Shown: positions 20,374 through 29,803 of the stretch, one piece after another
Layout: each line of letters opens with the position of its first letter
How positions within the stretch are numbered: position 1 is the first letter of the stretch
Assembly (NCBI GenBank): GCA_025352695.1
Contig: JANXSK010000041.1
Span: 29,151 to 93,150 of the forward strand
Length of the DNA stretch: 64,000 nt
Source of the DNA: Ferruginibacter sp.
Lineage (GTDB): Bacteria > Bacteroidota > Bacteroidia > Chitinophagales > Chitinophagaceae
Reading direction: 5' to 3'
Program-made: the position numbers and the translations under genes
Notes under the pieces: generated by a model
What the model was told of the DNA's origin: nothing
Seen by the model: only the letters and a program-made list of their open reading frames with translations
Database searches by the model: none

Positions 20374-20550
20374 ACCCCCTCTGCCCGCTGAAGGGGGAAC
20401 TTTAAGACCATGCTTGTTCAAAATGCATTCTATCTCCATCATATTTTATTTAACTTATTTCAACCACCGTAAGCCCACTCTTCAAACAAAAAATAGTGCT
20501 GTAAATGTTTAGGCTCCAGGTTTCCCCTTCAGGGGGCGAAGGGGGTCATA
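20371..20550. repeat. Pair of GC-rich CCCCTTCAG..GGGGG repeats in inverted orientation
   Basis: 20374-20405 (CCCCCTCTGCCCGCTGAAGGGGGAAC) and 20519-20545 (GGTTTCCCCTTCAGGGGGCGAAGGGGGT), related by inversion. Confidence 0.6.
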
Positions 20551-20977
20551 CATTCCGTATCACACAAATTACCACACCCCAAATTTTAAAATCCATAAAT
20601 TCGCCCACATCAATTGCTGCCAGCTTAGGTGTTTCAGGAATTAGCCGTAAACGGTTCATTGTTTTTTCATATCGACGTATCAGCATTTCACCATCAATTA
20701 CTGCAATCACAATTTTACCATTAACCGGTTTTACACTTCTGTCAACAATTACAATATCTCCATCAAAAATGCCTGCATTTATCATGCTGCTGCCACTTAC
20801 TTTCATAAAAAACGTAGCCGGTTTATTGCGAATCAGTTGTTCATTCAGGTCAATACCCCGTTCCATATAATCATCTGCTGCAGCACCAAAGCCGGTAGCA
20901 TTCGCAGTTGGCACATCGTGTTGGGTAAAACGTTTACTGCCTGTATAAGTACTCCCAAAAAAGTTTTCAACTTCCAT
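20546..20977 (-). CDS. umuD: UmuD-like/S24 LexA-fold autoprotease
   Basis: FFMKVSGSSMINAGIFDGDIVIVDRS and GKIVIAVIDGEMLIRRY (Ser/Lys dyad context). Confidence 0.88.
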   Translation of the reverse strand: MEVENFFGSTYTGSKRFTQHDVPTANATGFGAAADDYMERGIDLNEQLIRNKPATFFMKVSGSSMINAGIFDGDIVIVDRSVKPVNGKIVIAVIDGEMLIRRYEKTMNRLRLIPETPKLAAIDVGEFMDFKIWGVVICVIRNV

Positions 20978-20997
20978 AAAATTATTTTTGACTGTTA

Positions 20998-21012
20998 ACT
21001 AAATTATTTAGT
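20998..21012. promoter_or_regulatory. Palindromic operator candidate ACTAAAT-T-ATTTAGT upstream of umuD
   Basis: Perfect 7-bp inverted repeat about 20 bp upstream of the umuD start codon. Confidence 0.5.
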
Positions 21013-21067
21013 AAATTTATGCTAAAATAGTAAGCAATCAATTTTCTGTTTAATTAAATCTTATTGT

Positions 21068-21682
21068 ATGAAAAATAGCATCAATGCCATACCCGGGTAT
21101 AAAATATACGAATACTTATTGGTACTAAACCCACACGAAGAATTGCGCAATAAAATTATAGAAGTAAAAAAACATTTTACGGATAAGTACAAATCAGCCA
21201 CAGCCGTGCACAGTAAGCCACACCTGCCGCTGGCAAATTTTGTACAGTACGGCATGGTAGAAGAGCGGTTGCTGAACCGCTTAAATACCATCGCCATGGG
21301 CTATCATCCCATAAAAATAGAATTGAAAGATTACGGCAGTTTTCCTTCGCACACCATTTATATCAATATCACTTCCAAGGTACCTATACAAGATCTGGTA
21401 AGACAGATTCGTACAGAAGCACAACATCTAATGAAATTGAACAAAGACAACAAAGCCCATTTTATGATGGAGCCACATATAACAATTGCTCGAAAATTAC
21501 AACCCTGGCAATACGAAAAAGGATGGCTTGAATACAGTAACAAAAATTTTAGTAGCCGCTTTATAGCAGATGCCATGCTGTTATTAAAACGACCCATAGG
21601 CGAACTAAAATACCAGATTGTTCAGCAGTTTGAATTTCAAAATTTACCTGTTACAACTGTACAAGGAGCCTTGTTTACCTGA
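21068..21682 (+). CDS. 2'-5' RNA ligase/phosphoesterase superfamily-like protein
   Basis: HLPLANFVQYGMVEERLLNRL and PHITIARKL, HxT/S-like repeats. Confidence 0.65.
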   Translation: MKNSINAIPGYKIYEYLLVLNPHEELRNKIIEVKKHFTDKYKSATAVHSKPHLPLANFVQYGMVEERLLNRLNTIAMGYHPIKIELKDYGSFPSHTIYINITSKVPIQDLVRQIRTEAQHLMKLNKDNKAHFMMEPHITIARKLQPWQYEKGWLEYSNKNFSSRFIADAMLLLKRPIGELKYQIVQQFEFQNLPVTTVQGALFT

Positions 21683-21710
21683 GCAATAAAAATATTATCC
21701 AAACAAATAC

Positions 21711-21760
21711 ACAGCTATGGTCAGCATCGTTGCATCACCCTCTTGTACTGTATACCATTT
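21711..21760 (+). repeat. Dispersed intergenic repeat, copy A (GTTGCATCACCCTCTTGTACTG)
   Basis: Similar core at 31301-31320 and 62357-62376. Confidence 0.5.
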
Positions 21761-21927
21761 AGGGACGCTTTGTATTCGAAATAGCTTTTAATTCAATCCG
21801 ATAACAACTTTGTAAAGTTAGATTATTAAAGTACAATCCGATAGCTCGGATGAAACAATGGACGAAAAATGAGGAGGAGGTGAAACGAATACTCCTACTA
21901 AAATAAATCACCATAAAAAACAATAGC

Positions 21928-23070
21928 ATGGACAACGAATCAACATTCCCTTTTAAAGAAAAAGGGCAACAACTTCAACAAGATCATCATAAAGTGTCTG
22001 CCAAACCACAAGAGGAATCGATACAATATTTATCAGGTCGTGGTGCACAATACAATACTAAAAATCGGTTCCTTAAAAATGAATCCACCAGGGAACACAT
22101 TGAAGGCATAGACGATTGGGAAGAAAGCAATATACCCACGCAATACATAGAGCAGCAAAGCAAAACAATTGTAAATAAAGTAGAAAGTAAAGACGTAGGC
22201 ATGGGCTACAGTATGAATCCCTACGCCGGATGTGAGCATGGCTGCATTTATTGTTATGCCCGTAATGTGCATGAATACTGGGGTTATAGTGCCGGACTGG
22301 ATTTTGAACAAAAGATAATCATAAAAAAAAATGCACCGCAACTGCTGCGTAAATTCTTGATGCATCCTAAATGGGATGCTACTCCCATCATGCTCAGCGG
22401 CAATACTGATTGCTACCAACCTGCCGAACAAAAGTATCGTTTAACAAGAGGCTTGTTAGAAGTATGTAACGAATTTAACCAGCCGGTAGGGATACTCACC
22501 AAAAACTCGTGGATACTAAAAGACAAAGATGTGTTGCAGGATACGGCTAAGAAGGGCATTGTGTCTGCCATGGTAAGCATCACCTCTTTTAACGAAGATT
22601 TACGTCGCATAATGGAACCACGCACTACCACTGCTAAACAAAAATTAAAAGTAATCAACGAACTCAGCAGTGCCGGTGTACGCATGGGCGTAATGATGGG
22701 CCCCATGATACCCGGCCTTAACGAACATGAAATGCAACGCATTATGAAAGCGGCCGCTGACAACGGAGCCACCTTCACCGCCTATACTTTTGTGCGGTTA
22801 AACGGTGCCATCAAATTTTTATTTCACGACTGGCTATATAAAAACTTTCCTAACCACGCTGATAAAGTATGGCACCTGATAGAGCAAAGTCATGATGGTC
22901 AGGTAAACGATACTCGTTTTGGCGTGCGCATGCGTGGCGAAGGGCATATTGCACAAATGGTTGCGCAGCAGTATAAAAAATACGGAAAGTTATACAATAT
23001 GAATGCCGAAGAGTGGAGCTTGAATACAACTTTATTTAAACGACCAGGCGAACAAGGCAAACTTTTTTAA
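21928..23070 (+). CDS. PA0069/Rv2578c-family radical SAM protein (SPL-like)
   Basis: MNPYAGCEHGCIYCYARNVHEYWG; LSGNTDCYQPAEQKYRLTRGLLEV; GVRMGVMMGPMIPGLNE. Confidence 0.88.
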   Translation: MDNESTFPFKEKGQQLQQDHHKVSAKPQEESIQYLSGRGAQYNTKNRFLKNESTREHIEGIDDWEESNIPTQYIEQQSKTIVNKVESKDVGMGYSMNPYAGCEHGCIYCYARNVHEYWGYSAGLDFEQKIIIKKNAPQLLRKFLMHPKWDATPIMLSGNTDCYQPAEQKYRLTRGLLEVCNEFNQPVGILTKNSWILKDKDVLQDTAKKGIVSAMVSITSFNEDLRRIMEPRTTTAKQKLKVINELSSAGVRMGVMMGPMIPGLNEHEMQRIMKAAADNGATFTAYTFVRLNGAIKFLFHDWLYKNFPNHADKVWHLIEQSHDGQVNDTRFGVRMRGEGHIAQMVAQQYKKYGKLYNMNAEEWSLNTTLFKRPGEQGKLF

Positions 23071-23088
23071 TCATAAAAATTACATAGT

Positions 23089-23457
23089 ATGAACTCTATT
23101 ACCAAAAAGTATTTAACAGAAATTATTTTTAAAAAAACCAGTGAAACAATTGACAAATACCGGGAGTCAAAACAACACCAGTTTGATAATGTGCCTTACC
23201 CCGGCGCAACGGATGAAGAGGTATTGGATTTTATAATAACCATTCCGTACTTCGATCAAAAATTAAAGGATTTTTTATTGGGTAACCTTGCAGAAGATAC
23301 CATCATCATTAGCCAAACATGGGAGAATGAATTTATAAAAAACGTAAAGTTGTGGGCAGAGAGCTTTGAATGGCTACATGGCAATGATTATTTTTTGAGT
23401 GAGGCACATGTGAGTGGGATAAATAAAGAAAGGGTATTTTTGAGGTTGCCTTATTGA
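23089..23457 (+). CDS. Hypothetical protein
   Basis: Intact 122-aa ORF in the rSAM neighbourhood; no family recognised. Confidence 0.5.
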   Translation: MNSITKKYLTEIIFKKTSETIDKYRESKQHQFDNVPYPGATDEEVLDFIITIPYFDQKLKDFLLGNLAEDTIIISQTWENEFIKNVKLWAESFEWLHGNDYFLSEAHVSGINKERVFLRLPY

Positions 23458-23632
23458 AAGTTATGTAAGTATTTTATTTCAAAGGCAAGAAATGGGTTAA
23501 TAGGAATCGAGCGTAATATAGTTGTACTAATTCGTTTAAGAAATCAAATCTTTATAGAAAATTTTTTAAAGAAATGGATTCATCTTTTTAAAGTACTTAA
23601 GTTTGTTTCAAAATATTAATAGATCCTTTATG

Positions 23633-24466
23633 AATCAATTTGGAGGTAATTGGACTCAACAAAAAATAGAGATTGTGGCATCTTATGCTAAAGCATACTT
23701 AACTGTTATGAAAGACCGACTTTACTTTAAATTACTTTATTTCGATGGATTTGCTGGTTCGGGAGATATTTTTAAAGAGAACGAATATGACTTTGAGATA
23801 ATAGTAGGTACAACAATGAAGATTTTAGAAATTGATAGTCCTAGATCTTTTGATATGTATTACTTTGTAGAAAAGAATGAAAATAATAAGAAGCAATTAG
23901 AACAAAAAATAAGGATAAAATTTCCACAAAAAGACACACATATTGTTTGTGAGGATTGTAATAAAAAAATGATTGACTTAGCAAATTTTTTGAAAAAAAA
24001 TTTAAACTATAGAGTTTTAGCATTTGTTGATCCTTATGGTATGGAAGTAAATTGGAATTCAATTGAAGCATTAAAAGGTTTGGGAATTGATTTATGGATT
24101 TTAGTACCTACGGGAATAGGAGTTAATAGACTTTTAAAAAATGACGGAAAAATTTCAGATGCATGGCTTCAAAAATTAGAAAAATTTCTTGGAATGAATC
24201 CTAAAAGCATATTGGATTTTTTTTATAAAGAGAAAACAAGTTTTACTCTTTTTGGAGATGAAACTCTTTTTGAAAAAGAAAAAAAGGCAACTGATAAAGC
24301 AGCAAAATTGTATAGAACTAGACTAAATGAAATTTTTGATTTTGTTTCAGAACCTTTCATTATGAAAAACACTACAAATTCGGTGATGTACCATTTCATG
24401 ATGGCTACAAATAATAAGACAGCAATTAAAATTGCAAATGATGTAATTAAACCAAAGTATAAATAA
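23633..24466 (+). CDS. tcmP: Three-Cys-motif partner protein (TcmP-like)
   Basis: NQFGGNWTQQKIEIVASYAKAYLTVMK, LLYFDGFAGSG, FVDPYGMEVNW; immediately upstream of DUF5131 gene; likely start at internal Met (about 23630). Confidence 0.85.
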   Translation, partial: NQFGGNWTQQKIEIVASYAKAYLTVMKDRLYFKLLYFDGFAGSGDIFKENEYDFEIIVGTTMKILEIDSPRSFDMYYFVEKNENNKKQLEQKIRIKFPQKDTHIVCEDCNKKMIDLANFLKKNLNYRVLAFVDPYGMEVNWNSIEALKGLGIDLWILVPTGIGVNRLLKNDGKISDAWLQKLEKFLGMNPKSILDFFYKEKTSFTLFGDETLFEKEKKATDKAAKLYRTRLNEIFDFVSEPFIMKNTTNSVMYHFMMATNNKTAIKIANDVIKPKYK

Positions 24467-24468
24467 TC

Positions 24469-25194
24469 ATGGCAGAATCCTCAATAGAATGGACAGAAAT
24501 GACTTGGAACCCAACAACAGGTTGCGATAAAATATCAGCAGGTTGTAAATACTGTTATGCCGAAATAATGACAAGGCGTTTAATGGCAATGGGCATTGAT
24601 AAATATAAAGAAGGATTTAAAGTAAGAACACACGAAGACTCATTACATACACCGTTTGAATGGAAGAAACCAAAAGTAGTTTTTGTAAATTCCATGAGCG
24701 ATTTATTTCATCCCAAAGTGCCAATAGAGTTTATAAAAAAAGTATTTGAGGTAATGAACAAAACCCCACAACATACTTATCAGGTATTAACAAAAAGAGC
24801 CGATCGCCTTTTTGAAGTACACGAACAATTAAACTGGACAAAAAATATCTGGATGGGTGTTTCTGTTGAAGATAACAGGGTAACACATAGGATTGATTAT
24901 TTGAGGAAGACGAATGCTAAAACAAAATTCCTTTCTTGCGAACCGCTCATTGGTCCTTTACCAAAAATGAATCTTAAAAAAATTGATTGGGTAATTGTTG
25001 GTGGAGAAAGTGGCAGAACTCCAAGGCCAATGGATGCAGACTGGGTACTGAATATTCAAGATCAATGTGCAAAAAATAAAGTAGCCTTCTTCTTTAAACA
25101 GTGGGGCGGAACCAATAAAAAGAAGGCGGGAAGAGAGTTAGGAGGTAACACTTACAATGAAATGCCGTCAAAAAAAATAGTAGTTTCAAATTAG
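24469..25194 (+). CDS. DUF5131 / phage Gp37-Gp68 family protein (three-Cys motif)
   Basis: IEWTEMTWNPTTGCDKISAGCKYCYAEIM; FVNSMSDLFHPKVP; VIVGGESG. Confidence 0.9.
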   Translation: MAESSIEWTEMTWNPTTGCDKISAGCKYCYAEIMTRRLMAMGIDKYKEGFKVRTHEDSLHTPFEWKKPKVVFVNSMSDLFHPKVPIEFIKKVFEVMNKTPQHTYQVLTKRADRLFEVHEQLNWTKNIWMGVSVEDNRVTHRIDYLRKTNAKTKFLSCEPLIGPLPKMNLKKIDWVIVGGESGRTPRPMDADWVLNIQDQCAKNKVAFFFKQWGGTNKKKAGRELGGNTYNEMPSKKIVVSN

Positions 25195-25576
25195 TTTTTT
25201 ATTTGCCTAAGCCTATTTATTTTACCGATACTTCAGTCAATCAATTTTTAATTTAATAAAAATATTTTGCAGAATGAAAAAAATTTAATCAACAATAATA
25301 AATGTTTCGAATTAATAAAAATATGACAACATAAAAATGGAGTACTCCGCTATCGGATTATATATTTTCGGGGATAAACTGTATATCATCTTTACTAACT
25401 ACTGCTCAAGAATCTCGACAAAAAAGTTGCGTTTTTTTATGCAATAAAATAATCGTACCGAATATAAAAAAATATGGAAAATGATACTGGCTGCTACATC
25501 TTTTTTAGATATCATTTAATCTTTTTTAATTAAATAGCAATAAACAGATAAATAAAGAGCTATCAAAGGAGAGGAG

Positions 25577-25613
25577 AAGCGTTTCATCTGAGATGTTATA
25601 GGAACGCTTTTTA
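25577..25613. terminator. Hairpin AAGCGTTTC...GGAACGCTTTTT
   Basis: 9-bp stem (one wobble), 15-nt loop, followed by T-run. Confidence 0.45.
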
Positions 25614-25699
25614 AAGACATGGAATTTTTAAATTAAAACTAAAGAATCCTAAAAAATAAACTTTTAGGGTGCTTTATTTTGTAGCTTTTTCTATACTAT

Positions 25700-26938
25700 T
25701 TAATAAAAGTTTTTATTAAATATTTTATTGTCATCCGTAATAATTTTTAAAAAACATTGCCCGGCTGTTAAATTATTAATAGGTAAAAGTATGCTTGTAG
25801 ATGGAGTGCAAATATGTTCCTTTTTTTGTTGCAGCCTTACACCCATAATGCTATAAATAGTAATCAATGCATTTTCTTCATTTTCAGTGTTTATAGCAAT
25901 AATTAAATTTTCCGAACTATTGTCTTTATATATTTTTATAATCTTTAGTGCACTGCTTTTATTGGAGACACTAATTGTATTTGAATAAAGTAGGTGGTCA
26001 AAATACGTTACTTTTATTCTGTAAAAAATTTTTCCAGTAAGTGGATTTTTATCAATCACCGAATAGTCTGCTAATGGAGTAGTATTCTTAATATTTAAAC
26101 TAAGTGCATTTTTAAAATCTATGCCGTTCGTACTTGTTTACATTTCAAAAAGGGTATTCGGTTCCTGTAATTTCAGTGTGTCATTTAATACTGATGGCAT
26201 TATCGTTTGCTTCGGCACAAAAGTCGGTAATTTTTATAAGAAGTGGTGTTAGGATAAAGATATTTTTATCCCTCACTCTGCCAAATAAAAAACCATGTCC
26301 AATGTCATTAGGATTTATTGCCCTTGTGGGATCCCTTCTATCATCTCGTAGCATATTCAAGCCATCAGATGTTACAAGTTCATACCAAAAATTAATCGCA
26401 AATACCCCAAATTGAATATTGATAGAATCTTTAGTATCAAATAATGCCTTTCGTTGTAAAACACTGTAATCGTTTCTTGGCTGTGTTGTAGTTATATAAC
26501 ACAATGCTCCGCTTGCAGTGATACTGTTATACATTAACCTTAAATTATCCATTGTTTCGGTTATTGAATATCCTGCGCCAACATCATTACTAGGCAAACT
26601 CATAATAACTATATTGGGGCTGTAACTTAAAGCTTTGGTTACATTGTGTGCTACATCAGGGCTTGGTCTTGCGGCAGGTGGTATATAGCTGGATGGCATT
26701 TCCTGGTAGGTAGTATAGCCACCTATTGCTATGTTATAAAAAGTAGTATCAATACCATCTGTCGTATTGGTCTTAAAGCTGGCTTCTAACCTGCCTGCCC
26801 ACGATAATTGATAGCTGCTTTCCCCTAAACCTGCTGCAGTAGAAGAACCCATTATAACAACTTTTTTTGTGCAAAAGAATTGTTTATTAATAAAAACAGT
26901 GTTGCGCAAAGAAGCGGAAGAAGTATTTTAATCTTCAT
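25700..26938 (-). pseudogene. Decayed SGNH/GDSL hydrolase with T9SS C-terminal sorting domain
   Basis: Signal peptide MKIKILLPLLCATLFLLINNSFAQKK is out of frame with VVIMGSSTAAG (poly-A tract); further in-frame stops and a frameshift between the SGNH ORF and the type-A sorting domain. Confidence 0.85.
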
Positions 26939-27455
26939 TTATTTTATTAGTATAAAAAATGGCAAGGATGGACTTATGTGGGTTTTGTTTAAGATTTTAA
27001 CCGTGCAATCATATAATTTTATAGTGATAAAAGATTAACAGGATGCACCCACAACCTAAATCGGTAACATTAATTTCATTTTTATTTTAATTATAATTTA
27101 TTAACTAACCAACAAAGTAGGATAACAGTATATAAAAAATTTCCAGAAAATATAAATAATGGAAAAGTATTTAAACAAATCATGTAATCATTGTAAATCA
27201 TCTAAAAAGCACAATACCTTTTTTGTTACATGTGTATAAAATTATATTTTATCAAAAGCAATTTATGAACCTGGTGAAATGCGTAATGCTAATGTTTTTT
27301 GATTTGCTATTACTGTATTTATAAAAAAAAGATTTTGAAAAGCTGCTTAAAGTAAGCGGGTAGTTATTTGATATTGTAGGATCGAACACAGGTTTTTTAT
27401 CAAAAAAAATGATGCCCTCGCCACATCTGGAATAATTATTAAATTTAAATAAAAG

Positions 27456-27484
27456 AGTTCCCAAACTGCAACCCTTTGGGAACT
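27456..27484. terminator. Hairpin AGTTCCCAAA/TTTGGGAACT
   Basis: 10-bp perfect stem, 9-nt loop, then GTTTTATTTT. Confidence 0.7.
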
Positions 27485-27524
27485 GTTTTATTTTAAACTA
27501 TTTTTACCGCAATAACTTATTTTA

Positions 27525-28991
27525 ATGCTTATACCAACTGATAAAATAAAAGAACTTTTTGCAACCTTTTCAACTGCTGAAATTACAGCGATTGACAAGT
27601 TGCCGCCAGCTGGTAGTGAGCGGCATTACTTTCGTCTTTTTACTGTAGATAAATCCTTTATCGCTACTTATGGCGCCAATATAAAAGAAAATGAAACCTT
27701 CCTTTATTTTTCGGAACACTTTAAAAAGAAAGGATTGGCTACAGCACAAATATTTTGTATCAACGAGGAAAAGGATTTGTATTTACAAGAAGATTTTGGT
27801 GATACATCCTTATTGAATAAGCTCGAAGCGCAGGGTTATACAGCTTATGTGTATGATTTATATAAAGCGAGTTTGCAACAGTTAGCGTTACTACAGGTAA
27901 AAGGCCATGATGACCTGAATTATAATAAATGCCTCACCAATACTTCTTTTGGCAAACAAGCTATTATGGCAGATTTGCTATACTTTAAATATTATTTTCT
28001 GGATGCTTTACGCAGGCCATATAATAAACAAAAATTGATTGAAGATTTTGATGCATTGAGTAATTATCTGTCGCATACAGCATATGAATTTTTTATGTTT
28101 CGTGATTTTCAGAGTAGGAATATTATGGTAACTCCTTCTGCTGAAAATAGTTTGGAGGAGGTTGTACATTTTATAGATTACCAAGGCGGCATGAAGGGTG
28201 CGCCGCAGTATGATGTAGCCTCATTATTATGGCAGGCCAAAGCTAATTTACCCGACGAATGGAAACTTAGATTGCTTGAAGACTATATAATTTTTTTAGA
28301 AAAAACCATCAGCGAAACAGTAGACAGAGATGTTTTTAACAGCCAATACAATGGCTATGTGTTAATTCGTATATTACAAGTTTTAGGTGCTTACGGCTTT
28401 CGGGGTTTATTTGAGCGTAAGGCGCACTTCTTAACAAGCATTCCATCAGCACTGCAAAACTTAAAATGGTTTAGTAACAACCACGGTATTGGGATTGCGT
28501 TGCCCGAGTTTAAAAAGGTGTTGGAGATGTGTATTAGCGATGAGGTTATTACTGAGTTTACACCCGTGCAGGCTAACAATGAAACTCTATTGGTTGTTAC
28601 AGTTAATAGTTTTTCATTTATAAAAACTGGGTATCCAGCAGATGAAACAAAAACCGGAGGTGGTTTTGTTTTTGATATGAGGGGTATTTTAAATCCTGGT
28701 AGGTTTGATGACTATAAACATTTATCCGGTATGGATAAACCTGTAAAAGATTTTTTGGAACAACAAACCAAGATCCTAGAATTTTTAAACGGTGTATATA
28801 GTGTTATAGATATTTCAGTACATGACTATATTAAAAGAGGCTTTGAACATTTAACGATAAATTTTGGCTGTACCGGCGGACAGCACCGCAGTGTGTATGC
28901 AGCAGAGGCAATTGCGAGGCATTTAAGAAATAAGTTTAAAGTGAAGATTGTTTTGCAACATACAAACAAACAAAATTGGAAAATAATTTGA
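27525..28991 (+). CDS. Phosphotransferase (APH/AmgK-like) fused to RapZ C-terminal domain
   Basis: N-term ERHYFRLF...FMFRDFQSRNIMV...FIDYQGGMKGAPQYDVASLL kinase motifs; C-term FVFDMRGILNPGR...LSGMDKPVKDFL...INFGCTGGQHRSVYAAEAIARHL. Confidence 0.88.
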   Translation: MLIPTDKIKELFATFSTAEITAIDKLPPAGSERHYFRLFTVDKSFIATYGANIKENETFLYFSEHFKKKGLATAQIFCINEEKDLYLQEDFGDTSLLNKLEAQGYTAYVYDLYKASLQQLALLQVKGHDDLNYNKCLTNTSFGKQAIMADLLYFKYYFLDALRRPYNKQKLIEDFDALSNYLSHTAYEFFMFRDFQSRNIMVTPSAENSLEEVVHFIDYQGGMKGAPQYDVASLLWQAKANLPDEWKLRLLEDYIIFLEKTISETVDRDVFNSQYNGYVLIRILQVLGAYGFRGLFERKAHFLTSIPSALQNLKWFSNNHGIGIALPEFKKVLEMCISDEVITEFTPVQANNETLLVVTVNSFSFIKTGYPADETKTGGGFVFDMRGILNPGRFDDYKHLSGMDKPVKDFLEQQTKILEFLNGVYSVIDISVHDYIKRGFEHLTINFGCTGGQHRSVYAAEAIARHLRNKFKVKIVLQHTNKQNWKII

Positions 28992-29728
28992 AAGCAATCA
29001 TTTTTGCCGCAGGGCTTGGAACTCGCTTTAAACCCTGGACTGACGCACATCCTAAAGCCTTGGCATTGGTAAATGAAAAGAGTTTGTTGCAACGCAACAT
29101 TGAATACCTGCAGCAATACGGTATTACAGATGTAGTGATAAATGTGCACCATTTCCCCAAACAAATAATTGACGCTATTCAGCAAAATAACGGCTGGGGA
29201 AGTAAAATAATTATCAGTGACGAAAGCGACGAAGTGCTGGAAACTGGTGGTGGATTAATGAAAGCAAGGCATTTATTAGAAAGTGAAAAGCCATTCATTT
29301 CTTTAAATGTAGATATTCTTACCAACTTAAATTTAAATAAGCTGATGGCTTTTCATCAACAGCATAAACCATTAGTAAGTTTTGGTGTTACAAATAGAAA
29401 ATCATCCCGTGTTTTATTGTTGGATAATAATAACCAATTGCGTGGTTGGAAAAATTTACAAAGTGGGCAAGAAAATGGGCCACATTTAAAAGCTTTCGAA
29501 AAGGAAATACCAAAACCCGTTCTTCACGCAATGGCGTATAGTTGTGTGGTAATTTATCAGCCCGAAATATTTTCTTTAATCAAACAAAAAGGAAAATTTT
29601 CTATAATGGATAGTTACCTGGATTTAGCTGCCGAACAGATAATTCTTGGCTACGATCATAGCGGTGATCATTTAGTGGATGTGGGTAAACCTGAAAGTGT
29701 TGCAGCGGCAGAAAAAATATTTTTATAA
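28976..29728 (+). CDS. Nucleotidyltransferase (MurU-like NDP-sugar pyrophosphorylase)
   Basis: AIIFAAGLGTRFKPWTDAHPKALALVNEKSLLQRNIEYL; overlaps/abuts the upstream kinase. Confidence 0.88.
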   Translation: MENNLKAIIFAAGLGTRFKPWTDAHPKALALVNEKSLLQRNIEYLQQYGITDVVINVHHFPKQIIDAIQQNNGWGSKIIISDESDEVLETGGGLMKARHLLESEKPFISLNVDILTNLNLNKLMAFHQQHKPLVSFGVTNRKSSRVLLLDNNNQLRGWKNLQSGQENGPHLKAFEKEIPKPVLHAMAYSCVVIYQPEIFSLIKQKGKFSIMDSYLDLAAEQIILGYDHSGDHLVDVGKPESVAAAEKIFL

Positions 29729-29732
29729 AAAA

Positions 29733-29767
29733 AAGCACCACTTTTCAAAAGAGAAAAAGTGGTGCTT
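29733..29767. terminator. Bidirectional terminator hairpin AAGCACCACTTTT/AAAAGTGGTGCTT
   Basis: 13-bp perfect stem between convergent genes. Confidence 0.8.
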
Positions 29768-29803
29768 GCAGTTTGTTGGTTTAAAATATATTTTAGTTGT
29801 TGT

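Noticed and set aside
22033-22778. Antisense ORFs opposite the radical SAM gene
   Set aside because: Shadow ORFs opposite a strongly conserved protein; no supporting motif or leader
27252-27464. Minus-strand ORF (MGTLLFKFNNYSRCGEGIIFFDKK...) possibly a frameshifted relic
   Set aside because: A shifted reading (SFFINTVIANQKTLALRISPGS) looks protein-like but no family was recognised and the region overlaps a terminator hairpin; too weak to call
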